Assembly (NCBI GenBank): GCA_036172665.1
Contig: CM069880.1
Coordinates: forward strand, 7,256,501-7,320,500
Length of the DNA stretch: 64,000 nucleotides
Direction: 5' to 3'
Origin: Prosopocoilus inquinatus
Taxonomy: Eukaryota > Arthropoda > Insecta > Coleoptera > Lucanidae
The position numbers and the translations under genes are program-made. Below the pieces are notes generated by a model, which ran no database searches, was not told the origin of the DNA, and worked only from the letters and a program-made list of their open reading frames with translations. Of this stretch, positions 11,931 to 25,700 are shown piece by piece; within the stretch, counting starts at the first letter, position 1, and each line of letters begins with the position of its first letter.

Positions 11931-12439
11931 ATTACTATACCTTTTAGGCAGGAGGGAGTAACAGGAATTCTGGGGCACTCTGGGGTCTTGGGCTATATTC
12001 AGGGGTTCGAGATTGAGTTTCGCAGCGTGTAAAATACCCACACACTCACTCATGTTATCCTGAAGGGGTTTCTAGGGGTTAATCTGCAATGGCAAAAACG
12101 ATTTTTAGGTGGACACATTTTAATTTCGCATTCTCTCAAATCGCGCTGCTTAATTGCTTACATTACAAATTTCCACTTCTCCTCGGTTAACCTACAAAGT
12201 CGTTACAAAGGTTGCCTAAATCAAGGGCAACTTCAACAAGTTTTAAAATTAATTTAGCACGGTGGGGAACGGAGACGTATTCGGATAATGTGATAATAAA
12301 TTATTATTTAGACTATAACGTCACCTGTCCAGCTCTTAACTACTGGGAAAGTTTGTATTGAAATTAAATAGATTAAATTTCATCCGTAGTAATCCTGATC
12401 TTGAATCAAGAACTAAATTAAAATTTCGAATAAAATATA
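11931..12439. other. Non-genic stretch
   Basis: Nothing recognisable apart from ordinary AT-rich sequence. Confidence 0.5.
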
Positions 12440-12705
12440 TCAGATCGACTTCCCGGGCGTTTACGTTCAGCAATAAATTATAATTCCCGGGATTGTTTGA
12501 TAGTGAATAGTCAAAAAAACGTTGAGTTGGGTTGGATTGGATTGTGCAGTGAGAATTGAGGAATAAAATATAAGGTTGACTTTCCGGGCGTTTACGTCAG
12601 TAATCAAATTATAATTACCAGGTTTATTTATTTATTTGTAAAGAGTCAGAAAATCGTTGAGTTGGGTTGGATTGGATTGAGTAGTAAGAATTGAGGAAGA
12701 AAATC
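12440..12705. repeat. Direct duplication, 134-bp unit
   Basis: GTTGAGTTGGGTTGGATTGG starts at 12521 and again at 12655, and TTCCGGGCGTTTACG precedes each. Two copies about 85% alike stand head to tail. Confidence 0.85.
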
Positions 12706-13379
12706 AGTATTGGGTGTTGTCAGAAAATGGTAAAAAGAAATATATTAAATGTTAAATTCAAATCCTAAATAGAACAGAAACCGAAAGGTTAGTTTTCTTG
12801 TATCTTTTTGATGAATCCTTGACTGGATCATTTTGTCAATAAGAAAAACACGAAATGTAAAAAAAATCTTAAAAATGAAATATTGAGGTTGACGAAGAGC
12901 ATTTTTTTTAAATCCAAGTGGATGGAATATTCTATTTTTGAAAAATATGAAAGAGCAATTTCTTTTTTTGCGCAAAAAAACAAAGTTTGGTAGAGAAAAT
13001 GTTTACATAATTTTGGTTAACAAAAAAAAATGGCCTAATTCTGATGATGAATAACGTTTTTCTGAAGTTTTAAATTTTGAACCCGTGTTGAATATTACTG
13101 TGTCTTAATTTTAATTAGATGGTAGGCGTTTAATGCCCGGAGGCAAACAAACATTCGCATATGTATACACTCTCCGTCAGTACCTTGAATACAGATTTCA
13201 CCCCTGGGTCGTTTCTGAAGGGTTTTGATTCAGAACTAACTTGGTTATTCCACCGAAATTTTAGGAAACAGTGTATTATTACATATTTAAAAGCAATGTA
13301 TGTTTAGTTCGGTTATTGTATGCGTATAATTTTACTGAATTTCTTGAACACATCCAGATTTTAATACTTATGTATTAAT
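12706..13379. other. Non-genic stretch
   Basis: A-rich and T-rich sequence with no recognisable feature. Confidence 0.5.
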
Positions 13380-13740
13380 AATGTTTATTTGAAGCGTAAA
13401 CTACGTTTTTAATAAAGTGAAAATGCTTACAAAACAATTCAGTTTTTTGAAGAAGTTGTAGAAGTGCGTAGGTATAACTAAGTAAAAAAAAACATTTATA
13501 TCACTGCATTTATAAATATCGCATTTCTACCTTCGATAAGTAGAATGGCGTTCGTGGTCGCTTTTCATATTTATAAAAAAGTTATAATTGCGTCTTAAGA
13601 GTGCATAATAAAGTCTTTAAAAAACAGAAGCCCACAGTAATTAGGCAACAAAATAGTTACTATAAACATACTTTATAAGAGTTGTGTAGGAGCTGTATTA
13701 ACATGACTGCCCATTGCTTTATAACTAAGGACCGGATTTT
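13380..13740. repeat. Dispersed repeat family R1, first copy (5' part)
   Basis: GCATTTATAAATATCGCA, then ATAATAAAGTCTTTAAAAAA, then CACAGTAATTAGGCAACAAA recur at 19.2, 20.17 and 22.5 kb in the same order. A 3' part of the family is at 14660-14830 here. No coding capacity is visible. The family is probably a non-autonomous transposon or retroelement fragment. Confidence 0.7.
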
Positions 13741-14221
13741 AGGTAAAATGCCTTTCTTGAGTTTTTAAGGTTTTAAAGATTTTCTTGCATATCTTTTCAA
13801 TTCTTTAGAAATAGAATCATTTGACCAAATTTTATTTCATCTAAATTACCTTTTTCTTTTAATTTTTTCATGTATTGCAACTTTTTCCACCTAATTTGTC
13901 TTTTTTTCACCTAAATAATACCTTTTCTTCTGAAAAATAGAAATTTGTTTTGTAAATGAAATTTTTTCTTACTACCGATACCTTCGAATATAAAGTATTA
14001 TTACCCGAATATGACGGTTTCATGATAGAAGTACTTGCTACACTCAAAATGTTAAGAGTACTCTGTTTAGGCGTTACGTACGGTCAACTTAATTTGCGCA
14101 ATTTAATTTTAAACAAAATTCTGGATGATACCTTTAATTTTAATGTTTTATTTAATTTTATTGGACCTTTTTAAGTATGTATTTACCATGACAAAATAAA
14201 ACCCTAATTTTATTATTAAGT
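13741..14221. other. T-rich non-genic stretch
   Basis: Pyrimidine-rich sequence with repeated CACCTAAAT-like phrases similar to the ends of the hairpin element that follows. The 72-codon frame at 13956 has no recognisable motif. Confidence 0.4.
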
Positions 14222-14401
14222 CACCTAAATAAGTCCAGTCTTTAGTTATACCATTTTAAATATCTTACAATGAAAGTTGACAATCCAAAAATATTATTTT
14301 AAATTTACAATTAACGAGTTCAAAAAAAATATTTTTAAATTGTCAACTTTTATAGTTAAATATTTGAAATGGTATAACTAATGACTGGACTAGTTTAGGT
14401 G
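14222..14401. mobile_element. 180-bp fold-back MITE
   Basis: CACCTAAATAAGTCCAGTC followed by TAGTTATACCATTT on the left is mirrored by AAATGGTATAACTA and GACTGGACTAGTTTAGGTG on the right, and the interior also pairs (AAAGTTGACAAT / ATTGTCAACTTT). The whole unit is an imperfect hairpin without coding capacity. Confidence 0.75.
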
Positions 14402-14659
14402 TTCACTAATTTAGAATTATTAAGTTTGTAGCTGCATTGATGATAGGTTTGATTCGAAAGTACTATGCATTAAAAAAATAAATAAATGAACGGAGTCAGT
14501 ATTTCATTAATATCCTTCCTCGAATTTGATTTAAAATTTTTGTTTATTGAATTTGGCCATTTTTAAGAACCTACATGAGAAAATAAAGACATAATTTCTT
14601 AATTAAGTCACTTAAATTAGGTACGTTTTTTCAAATTTTTACATCTTAAAAGTCGATCT

Positions 14660-14830
14660 TTATTTATAACGTATTTATTAAATAGGTTTGTAATTCTTCT
14701 AGAAACTTTTATACGGCATAAAAAGTAATGTTGACATTACTTTATAAATGGCTTTTTAGACACTTTTGTATGATTATTTTGCTTTATTACTTGTACCCAT
14801 TTCGGACATTTAAGTGCTTTTTTTTACTTT
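14660..14830. repeat. Dispersed repeat family R1, first copy (3' part)
   Basis: Matches 22610-22740: TAAATAGGTTTGTA, then GACATTACTTTATAAATGGC and ATTATTTTGCTTTATTACTT. It is separated from the 5' part by the hairpin MITE and flanking sequence. Confidence 0.65.
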
Positions 14831-14854
14831 GGGTTCACTTCAAGCTCATTGTGG

Positions 14855-14905
14855 CACCAAAAACAGTTTCACAAAGAGGTTCATTGTGTGAAACTGTTTT
14901 TGGTG
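14855..14905. repeat. Perfect 19-bp inverted repeat, 13-bp loop
   Basis: CACCAAAAACAGTTTCACA is followed after 13 bp by its exact reverse complement. It could be a transcription terminator-like or recombination hairpin, but no gene lies beside it. Confidence 0.85.
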
Positions 14906-15291
14906 AAATTTTAGTCCTGAGAGTGGCATATCGTTCAATCATGAAATATCAAATGAGACTTTAACCTAACAAACTTTTATTTTATTGTATGTTTGTTGTT
15001 CGGGATTAGGAAGTTTTAGGAAGGAAGCTATAATTTTTGGGACCTGGTCAATTTTATTAATACCAATCGGACTCGTTGTGCAGCGTGATATTTAACAGAA
15101 TCACAAACCGACAAAAGCTGGGCAAGAAAAATTTGTCAATTTGATTTTTGTTTAAAAGAAAAGGTTGCCGGTGTTTCTAGGCATTACAATTAAAATTCCG
15201 CATGTATGTATTTACTAAACAGATCCAATTTCTGAAAACATTTTTCACATTTTTGTTCAATGAATGACGCAAAGTAAAAAAAAAATAGTAT

Positions 15292-15420
15292 ATTATACAC
15301 GTTTCATAAGAGGCATTGTAGCATTCGTTCTGTTGGGGCACTCCGAGCTCGCTTTGCTACGCTCGTCGTACCCCAACACCATTCGTGCTACAATAAGCCT
15401 TCTTGTGAAACTTGTATAAT
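15292..15420. mobile_element. 129-bp hairpin MITE
   Basis: The left arm ATTATACACGTTTCATAAGA and the right arm ending CTTGTGAAACTTGTATAAT are mirror images for about 48 bp, including TGTAGCA and GTTGGGG boxes. The GC-rich centre has GAGCTCGC and GCTACGCTCG. It lies in AT-rich flanks with TA at both borders. Confidence 0.75.
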
Positions 15421-18400
15421 AATATAGTATATTAATATCGCGATAATGTTTATAAGACCAAATAATAAAGCCTTAAGTTTTAAAGACTTTTTAAAGAATT
15501 TGATAAAGCTTTTTTGATTACTTGTGTACTTATTACGAATAAGTAAATTAATTGTTTTTAGTAATTAAAAATAGTAATTTAAACAGCTAATTGAAGTAAT
15601 TAGTTTGATTATCCCAGAGATGCAAATTGAATGGATTGAAATGGAGTGAAATGGAAAAATGCTTTTTAAAATGCAGAATTCCCGAGCGAAGCAAATATTT
15701 TATTAAAAGTGTATTCGTGTAGGGGTTTAAAGTAGTTTGCACAGTGAGCGTCCGGATGTTAATAAGCTTTTGTTTGTGAACTTCTCAAAACAAATGTTTA
15801 CCGTCAAACGAAAGTTTACAAATAATTAACGTTCAGGTAACGTTTAGCTGTGAGTATATGATTTTTTTTTATTTTCCTCTTGGCGTATCATTTTACGTAC
15901 CAAGTGAAATTTTTATTTGTTATGAATTTGTAAATTCTCTACTTTAGTAATATCAGCGGTATTATGAGACAAGATTGTTTAAGGGCGTGTTCAGTATGTC
16001 TCTGTCAATTTTCTCCTTGGCCGATCATCCCTGGCAATGTTCCTTCGAGCGTTCAAAATGAGCAAATAAACTCCAATACTTGAAGAAAACAACTACGTGT
16101 TTCTCAGGTGATAACTGGATGTTCGTTTTGCACCATTAATGAGCAACAAATACACACACAGGAATGATCAAATTCGCCTACGTGATGTGCTTTAATTAAT
16201 TAATTAATTAATTAAAACTTGAGCGCCAATTTTTTTTTTATATTTGGATTCGTTCTCGCAGAGACAAATTTTTTAATTGCGAGCAAATTATAAAAGTCCA
16301 AAAATAGTAGAATATAATTTAAATTTATTTCCACATAAATTCATGCTTAAGTCAAGGTTAACATTACTAATTAATTTATTCAAAATTTGTAGTATTTCAT
16401 AATGTGTCGCGCGTACGAAGGTTAGAGCAAATAAAATTCGTTGGACTTGCACACTTATCTGGAACAAAAAGAAATCTAGTGGTATCTAGTGCCATAAATT
16501 TACAACAATTAGCACTCGCAATGTAAGATAGAAAAATAAAAGATTACAGTTTTCAGCTTGAATGACTTCCATATTAAACTCAACAAGTTAGAGGAGGTAT
16601 CGATTGAATCTTGAAGGAGCAAAACGCCTGGAAATTTTCCAAATTACTGAATCCAAGCGATCAGGTGACTTCACCTACTGATTCATTAGGGTTCGTTATT
16701 ATTTGACACCCCGTGTATTACTTACTACTTTTCTTTCATCTTAATTTGATTCTTGTCTTACGAAAGGGGCAAAGTTAGATCATTAGCAGTCTGCCGTTCT
16801 TTTATTACAAGTCTCCTACCCCCCTGAAAATTAAAATTACACGTTCGAAGTTTTGCGTGACCAATTATTATTACATTTCAAGGTAACGTGTAAAGTCTGG
16901 CCACACCTGAGAACATGCAGAATTCGTCTTGTTTAAAAACGAGTAGTTATCGCCCTAATCAATGATCTTGGGTAGTTTTAGAATTCGAAGTTACCATATC
17001 GGAAGACAAATAAAATAAATTGATTTGCGTCGTTTAAAGAATTGGTGACCAAATATGTAAATACAACTTACGTAATATTCAACAGAGTTGAAGAATGCAT
17101 ACAAACATTTCTTGTCTAACATATTGTATTTGCCTCATACAACAGTAATTAAATTAATAAGATTGGTTTTAACTTTCTGGGTTAGCGTTGCGTGGCGGTA
17201 AAAAAAAATTAAGTAGATAATTTTTCATTGATCAATCACCTAATAATTAATTTCGATTTTTTCGAAGCCCCGGGCGTGTACAAATAAATTTATTTACGAC
17301 GGAGTCAACTTCCATAAATTTACATACATTATTAAAATTCTAAATTATAATTTGACTGTGACACAATGAATGTGTGTTTGGAGGTGTTTAATAACTTCAT
17401 TGTCCTGCAAAGGTTTCGTAGTTTTTTTTTTTTTAGTTTCATTCGAAAATGATTCCGGGAAAATAATCACTATCATGATGATGTATATGTTAAGTACGTA
17501 CATTCTTTGATGCTGATAATGCTGACAGGTTCAACTCAAATGATATATTATTCTAGGTATGTACAAGTCAAGAGTAACATTCACAGATGTAAAAAAGAGG
17601 AAACAATCAGCGAATAAGACAAAAATAAAAGGAGTCGTCGAGTTCTTTGCGTTCCCATCAGATTGTAGATATGGTTGTAACGCAAGCGCTACCGTTAAGC
17701 GCTTTAAAGTAAGAACTATTATATATGAAAGTTGGCAACACATAAGTATGAATATTTACTTTCACTCTGTATAATCCTCCCTGTCCTAAAAAGCAGTCTG
17801 TCCTTTGACACCGACTGACCTTACGCTCCTTTTTTTTAGAAATCGCCCGATTTAAAATTTCTCTTTGTTGCTCGAGTTCTTTTTTCGTTCGATACGATAC
17901 GTTTCAGCAACGTTAATTATCAATTTATGAAAGGCGCTACTGAAATTCCAAACAGTTTTATCGTCAGTTTTACAGCATCAGAAACACATCATGAATTCCA
18001 ATTCCTCCTAGATTAAACCTGCATAGATAACCTGGGCTTTATTTTTCTCTTCATTTGCAAGTCTAGGGAGAGCATTTTTTTTTTTGCTTAGCTAAAACTA
18101 AATTCTAATTTGATTCATGTAATTTTTCTGACCAGTGAAGTAATAGATTCTTTTGTTAGATAATCGTTAGTTGGAAAAAATAATTTAACGGTGAATTTCA
18201 GAGCGCAATTAGAAATATGAGCTGTCAACGTAGAAATCCAATTAAAATTGTACCTACAGGAGTAAAACATTATTTAAATTTAATATGAACCCCTCAAAGG
18301 AATGTAAGGACACACCCACAAAAATCAATTTCCTGAAGTATAGCACTGAATATAAACATACGCTTCGGCCAATTTCCTACCTACGATATTACTTCATCTC

Positions 18401-19077
18401 GGTAATTGGTGTAAATACGACTAATTACAAACTGCGAGAGGGGGCGGAGGGTTTTTACAACTCGATTTTAATTAATTATTTTCAATGAAATGTTACGTCG
18501 TTGTTTACAAGGAAGGAAAAACGCGATTAACTCATCTCGCTGTATGTATACATTGTGATTGCTTCGCAAATTCCTTTTCTAAAGTGCTAAATCATCAAGT
18601 GTAAGCAAAAGATAAATCCATCTTTTTTCTCGCCTTCTATCTTTATTTACGAGTTCTCCGACAACCGCCTAAAACACTGTTCCACATTTGATTTGATTTG
18701 ATTAAACAACGAACGAGCTTCTTGCATTTTAAACTCAACTCAACTCAAGAATTTCATTGGGAAAAGTTTCGCGCTTTAACTTAAAGCTACATGGTATTGC
18801 TTAATAGCTCCGGGCGTACTAGGCCATCATCCTCTTAATTGCATCTACCTGCTTTTTTTTCAATTTAACGTTTTTTCCAACAAATTTAGAGAGTTGAAGT
18901 GGCTTCCTGACAAAGACAGCTCCTCCACCATTTCAAACTAACGCTGAGTGATGTTAGGAACAAATGTTTTACACGTAAAATTCAATTTACACTTCTCCCC
19001 GTTCATCAAATTACTCCATTTCCAAATGTAATGTAGTGGCTGACCGTGTAACACATATATTGCTTCTTACAACTAAA
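15421..19077. other. Non-genic stretch
   Basis: I see no supported gene. There is a short (AATT)n run at about 16194-16217. The frames at 17531-17774 and 18285-18488 lack motifs and splice context. Confidence 0.55.
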
Positions 19078-20200
19078 TGTAAAAAAATAAATGTTTATTT
19101 GGAGCGTCGAATAGTTTCTTAAGTTATTGAGGTTTTTTAATAAAAAAATAAACAATTTAGCTTTAAGAACAAGCTTATAACTCCAAGTAATAAGATATTT
19201 ATATGATTGCTTTTATAAATATCGCACTTATTCCTTATACAGACTGTTTGATTTTAGCTGTCACAGCAGATATATCGGCTATTTTTAAAGATACTATAAA
19301 ATATTATAGAAGGAGAGCTGTTCTACATTTAATTTTCTGTTATCTGCCTTAGGCGGAAAAGCAATTGAACATCAAGTGTGTTAGATGTAGCAAATAGATT
19401 CAAAATTTTAAATGGAACATACACAATTTTATTACATTTTCTGAAACTGTAAAAGATTCTGTTTAATTAAAAATATAATTCGATAATTAAAAAAAGCATC
19501 CTTGTGTTGAATAGAAATTCGAAAAAGTAGGCGCTGAGACAAATGAAATTATTTTTCAGCTTCCAGTTGAACAATGTTCCTTAATACTTTCTGTTTGTCA
19601 ACATGTGCTATTCAACATAATACAACATAAGAACAAGAAAAGTAACAATAAATTAATTAAGTAGCACGAAATGGCCGATAATTGCAAAGAACGGAGGCCA
19701 CTTTGAACAAAAACTCTAGATATCATGATCTGAAATTTCAAATGTATTAATTTATTGTTACTTTGTTCTTGTTGTGTTGTATTTATATTGAATAGCATAT
19801 ATTGTCAAGACAGTGTTAAGAAACGTTGTTACTGGAAGCTGAAAAATAACTTCATTTGTTTCACTCAGTACTTTTTCAAATAAAACTCGTTTGCGTAAGC
19901 ATGCATTTGTTACTTAATTATCGATTTACGTTTTTAATTGATTAGATACAACGACATGTGATATATCTTTGTAAAGAAATTTGTTTACAGTTTTAGAAAA
20001 CGTAATAAAATTTTGAATATACTTGCTACATCTAACACATTTTACATTCAATTGTTTTTCTGTCTGAGGCAGATAATAAAAAATTAAATGTAGAACAACT
20101 TTCCTTCTATAACATTTTGTAGCATGTTTAAAAATTTATAAAAAGAAATTATAATTGCTTCTTGAGAGTCCATAATAAAGTCTTTAAAAAACAGTGTTAC
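19078..20200. repeat. Dispersed repeat family R1, second copy, interrupted by a fold-back
   Basis: Family R1 sequence (TTTATAAATATCGCAC at about 19215; ATAATAAAGTCTTTAAAAAA at about 20175) is split by a long inverted repeat. In the 13.4-kb copy the two pieces are only about 60 bp apart, so that copy shows the uninterrupted state. Confidence 0.7.
19292..20134. mobile_element. About 840-bp fold-back element nested in R1
   Basis: The left arm 19292-19658 and the right arm 19745-20134 are reverse complements at roughly 80-85% by eye, for example GTTCTACATTTAATTTTCTG against its complement near 20090, and AGTAACAATAAATTAAT near the centre. A central 86 bp is unpaired. There is no coding capacity, so it looks like a long-TIR non-autonomous element. 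Confidence 0.75.
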
Positions 20201-20863
20201 AGTTTTTATTATTGTTCTATAATGTGGTTTAAACACCGTAAAATAATAAATATTCAGTAATTTGTCTCCCTAGGGAAAATATGTGTTAGTCACCATTACA
20301 AAGAACTTTTATAAATGATGTATAATAGAAGGTTGTGCAGGTTTTATATAACGATTATCGCACTAAAACGTCAAACGGAAGAAATGTTGATTTAAAATTG
20401 TTCTAATAACAGTACATTAAAAAGCAAGTTTCATGATAAGACATTTTATTTTAGCATGTGAGTGTCAAGTGGACAGGTGCCCTAGTGTTTTCTACATTAT
20501 TTTTTCTATTTTGGTTCTTCAATGAAACACAAGTTACTAGTCGGTCTTGAAATAATTTCTAAAGACGATTTGGAGGTTATCTTTATAATTACATATTTTA
20601 TGAGCTCACAGAGTGTTTTTGTTATGTTTAAAATTTACGACGACAACAAATAAAGGCAATTTTAAACATGTATCAAATATATATTACACCATGGATGACG
20701 TATATAAAAGTATTTATACAGCATGTACATATTACATAACAGTCTTAGTGAGGGTATTAATACAGTGATTTACTCTTATAATGGTTGCAATCTGTCGGAT
20801 AATAAATAGTTTAAAAACTTGTTGGTATTGCAGCTTTTTAAGAGTTTTATAATTGTTCACACG
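20201..20863. other. Non-genic stretch
   Basis: Nothing recognisable. Confidence 0.5.
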
Positions 20864-22006
20864 CAGGGGCGGACCGTTAACTTTGGGGGTCCTGAACTAC
20901 TACTATTTGGGGGCCTACCCAATAAATATACCCAAGCTTGGGTTTTAGGTTTGTGATGAAACTGAGAAATCCGCAAAAATCGAAAAATAGAATTTTTTAC
21001 TGACATATTACTTTCTCTACATTACAGATGCGAAAATAAAAGTGTCCTTTTATTTAAAATTTGATATTTTTAAAGGTGCGGCCATTGATACTATAATGCA
21101 CAAAAAAACGTAACCTAAATAAATGCTTACTCGCTGTTATATTTTCTCTTTGAAATAGATAAGCTTCTTTATTGCTAAATTTTTATTATTTTAAGGCATA
21201 AATAATTGGTTCAAAGTAGCAAAGTATTTATTTAATTCACGTTTCTTTTTAAATAATTCTCTGTTAAATCGCACCGTTATATTAAAAAAAAACGGGGAAC
21301 AACGGCTTGAGAAAACTTCTGTTTCATTGGTCAGTATATCGTAATATTTTATTACTTCTTCAGGACCAAATTACTACAATTAGTAAACTAATTTAAAACT
21401 TATTTATTTATTACATTTAAAAATATACAATATTGACCAATTTAATAGATTTTTTTACTGAATCCGTTATTACCCGTTTTTAAATATAATTGAGCAATTA
21501 TTACCTAATTTAATTACCAAACTTGTATAAATGCATATGATATGTCAAATTGTCCGGATTTTAGTAGTCTATAGTAGTCCAACGCCCAGCGCTGTTTATT
21601 GGGTTCTTTCTTAACTTAAAATGTTGAGTCCTTATTATTTATGCCACATATGAATAGTATCTTGTATTCAAAATGTGAATTTACTTGTTAAAACGCGCTA
21701 GTAAAAAAATTGCTACCCGGCTTCCTGACTTCTAGTTATGCCACTGCGCGCAACTCAAATAGAAACTCAAACAGTGTAAAGAATATATTTTATATTTCTG
21801 AAGACAAATTCTAAATTAAATGGCAAATTAGATGTTGTAAAGCGGCTTTTATTCATATAAATAAAACATTCTAGAAGTCATGATTTACTTTAAATAATAC
21901 TCCTATAACATATGTTTTCTTTATTTTTTTAACCGTGAAGGGGGCCTTTTGCTTGATCGGGACCCTGGGCTGCAGCCCATAAAGACCATGCCTAAATCCG
22001 CCCCTG
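20864..22006. mobile_element. hAT-like non-autonomous element or fused fragments
   Basis: CAGGGGCGGA at 20864 is mirrored by TCCGCCCCTG ending at 22006, a terminus typical of hAT-like elements, and both ends carry G-runs inside the termini. A second hAT-type end (CTAGTTATGCCACTG) lies internally at about 21732-21746, suggesting nesting or a composite. I see no 8-bp target duplication at the outer ends, and no transposase. Confidence 0.5.
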
Positions 22007-22479
22007 CTTATAGGCTTCCACGACATCGTTTCTCTTAGCGGCCATATTTTTATTTTTCCCTCTTGATAAGATTCAGCAGCCGTTGTTTTAAAGCACATTT
22101 AGAATAATCCCATTATTAATATTTTGCATAAAAAATATAAATTTATGTACATAATGAATTACTTATTAAATTCCATTATCTGCAAATCAATAACAAGGTA
22201 ATTAAAGTAAATATATTAATAATTTCTTTAAATAAATATTTATTTGCAACAAATTTGTGCGTTTCACGTAGCGCGTAAAGTTTTTAAAAGTATCCAAACT
22301 ACTTTGACGATGAATTTTGATATGAATGAAAAATAAAGTCGTTGATACCTCCTAACGACAATTCCAGTATTTCATGTTGTAATGAAGATTAAATTAGGTT
22401 GTATACTTAAGAAGATATTTTGTGACCTTACTAAAATGAAACTCCACTACTGGTAACTGTCAGCTAGCGAAATAGTTTT

Positions 22480-22780
22480 TTAGAATATGTATAAAAGAAG
22501 TCCACAGTAATTAGGCAACAAACTAGTTACTATTAACCTATTTTATAAGAGTTGTGTAAGATCAGTGTTAACGTGACTGCTCATTGCATTATATATATAC
22601 GTAATTATTAAATAGATTTGTAGTACTTCCAGAAATGTTTATACAGTATAAAAGGTAGTGTTGACGTTACTTTATAAGCTGCTTTTTAGACACTTCTACA
22701 TCATTATTTTGCTTTATTACTTGTGACCATTTATGTAAGTGCAAAGTTTTAAAGACTTGTTGTATAAACATTTGTAAGAA
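22480..22780. repeat. Dispersed repeat family R1, third copy
   Basis: Contains CACAGTAATTAGGCAACAAA, the TTATAAGAGTTGTGTA phrase, and the 3' part that matches 14660-14830, here contiguous. This copy therefore gives the uninterrupted order of the 3' half of the family. Confidence 0.7.
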
Positions 22781-25700
22781 TTTGGTTACTTGGGTGTTTT
22801 CTTTTTGGTTGAATAGATTATGAATCGAATAAATATGAATTCATCGTTTATTGTCGGGCATTGTTTATCGTCGCTGGCTCCATAAATACTCAAAAATAAA
22901 AATCAACTCCTCGATTATACGAATGAATAACTTGAGAGAATGAGTTGTAAATCTTTGTGTGCGTCTGTACATCGGCTCTGGTAAAAGACAATAATGCCTT
23001 GTCTCCGACGCAGCATGGCATCTTGAAACTCGCAGACTTAATGCTTTAATAAGCTTAATATTATGGGAAACCATAAGGCCATAATAAAGTTGAGCTTCGC
23101 TTAATTAGATCAATTGAAATGAACTGGCAAAAAAAAACATAGGAAATGTACTGGGCGAATTTTAATGGGCACGATTATTCAAAAACTTGATGATTGTATC
23201 GATGTTTATGCTAATGTTGTAATCAAATAGTATTGCCAAGCCATTTACAATGTCTTCAGATCAAACTAATCAGATATTACGTTTTTTTACCGGCCAGAAA
23301 AAATCCAGGAAACTCGAACTAATTGCAATCAATAATAGATACACATTCGTGTATTGTCAAATTAGTCTCCCCCCCCCCCCCCCCCCCCCCCGATTATCTC
23401 AAATAACTTAATACACGCTCATATATTTTTTAATAAATAATTAACTGGTTTAAATAGGACTGATGCTAATGAATTCTTAAAGAGAGAAAGAGACAAAAAG
23501 TGAGTGGGTTGTTAGCAGCCCACACAAAAATTACGCCCAGCAGTTTTGAGACATTTGATCCACGTTACATTTGCATTTCTGATTACCCCCCGGAACACAA
23601 CCCCGAAAAAGAGATTACGTAATTAATTTTTGAACTGATTTGAATTTGAAACTACATGCATTGGTAGAAGAAAATTGATTCGTGTTTGTACTCGATGAAA
23701 AAAGCTTCGCTCGTTCATTAAAAAAGATAACCGAATCGATTGGCTTCTGGCTTTCAGAACTGAATGAAACAAAAGTAACGATGAAAAATTCAACAGTAAT
23801 TACAATTTCTATCGGAGAAATTGCATTAGGGAGTAAATCTATTCATTAAAACGGAATTTACTCTGCTTAATAATGTATTGCAATTGTAGTATTGTTAAAT
23901 TCGGTCCGTAGATATCACACTGTGAGAATCCACAGGAAATTCATTGTTTCGTTGTTGCTTTAATTATCAGCGAATTAGCATTTTAACCACGGTTCAATTC
24001 CCCCTAACTTAATTTAAATTATTTTCTTATTAGAAACAAAAAAAGCAACTCTCCTCTGCCCCTACCTTCACCAAAACGCGCATTCAAATATATTTAAAAT
24101 AAAACAAACCGTTTATAATAGATTTATTACTTTGGTGGTTTAAGTTTAAAACGCTCGAATAGAAAGTAATTTACGTGCCGTTTTGTTCTGCACTCGACAT
24201 TTTTTTCCTTAAAGCATGACCAAATAAAATTTCCTTTTTACTTTGTCTTAATAACATCCGGGCAGAGATTGTACATAATTACGATTTACTCGAACAATGA
24301 CAGCAAGAAATTTTGTAAACAGATCGGTTACGTAAGGATATTTAGAAAGTTTTGTTCAATATTTAAATTGCACAAACAATAATCGAAAAAGTGATTTCAA
24401 GCTTAAAAACGTGTTTTATACCGGTCGTTGTATTAAAATCAGAACATCGACAGAACAGATATATTACACTTTAGCTTGTTGCAGAGGCGTGTCGCTTCCC
24501 TACTCATAATTAAGGAGCGGATGACCTTAGGTTTTACTTATTATATATTATACTATATATTATATACTGTATATTATACAGTATTTATTTTATATTTACT
24601 TATCCACATCATACTCAAGGCAAAAATTATTCATTGATTCAATTTGTTAATTTGTTTTTCTAATAAAATCCTAATAAGAAATTATTTATATTATGATATA
24701 AACTTATGATTTTCCTAGTACAATCTAATTATTGAAGGTAAATACAAACATCAAATCAATAAAATAGGAGTCTTCAAGGTTTTCGTTTATTGTTATAGAA
24801 ATATCAGTTGCATCTATGGATAAATGCAATAAAATCTATGTACAGAAACGCAATGAATTGAATTCCTCACTCGAACTGCCTGCATTCCTTCTTGTGGTTC
24901 TGTTACCTGATTCCGTTTTTGGGTAATAGTTGTTATTACGTGGGCCCGGCAATCTAAAATATAGTGGTGCGAAATATATGTACGGTCCAAAAGAATGACG
25001 GGCAGGTAGAAAAATGGTTGAATGACCATTAATTATAATTATAGATGTGATAGGGTATATACGCAAGATACACATCCATTACAGAAAGCGCATTAAAATT
25101 TTGACTTGAACTGAATTACTCGTTTACATTCACCATAATTATTGCCTGAGGCATTCACGATTTTAGACCTATATTATTGCCGAGACCGCACGCTATGTAT
25201 GGGTAACAGACGAGGTGTACAATAAATTTACAAAAAAAACATATATATATACATATATATGTACATATTTTTGACTCGCTTGCCCCGCCTGATATAAATA
25301 TTTGTTATGAATAATTGTAATTGACACTACGTAACTTGCTTTTAAGTATCAGCCTTACCACTGAAGCGAATGGAATACCTAACTTATGTATACAGCCTAG
25401 CTTCCTATTATTATGTTTATTTTGTATCTGGTTTTTACGCTTTCAGATTTATTGTTAATTACACAATGATTTACGCTACTTATATCACAAGGCACATTCA
25501 TTTTTAATTAATGAAATTCGATACAGACTTTTTTCTACGTTGCTTAAAATGACAATATTCTTAAGCTTGATGTTTTTCTTTTTAGTACATACTCTTTTCT
25601 TTTTCAGTTCAGTTCAAGTTTTTCCCTTTTGCAGGCACTACCTATTAAAATTTTACTGAATATTGAATATTTTGGGTGGTGGATTCGGTTCAGATTGATG

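Noticed and set aside
20864..22006. A complete hAT transposon with 8-bp target duplication
   Set aside because: The termini look right, but the 8 bases outside each end do not match and no transposase frame exists, so only a fragment or composite is claimed.
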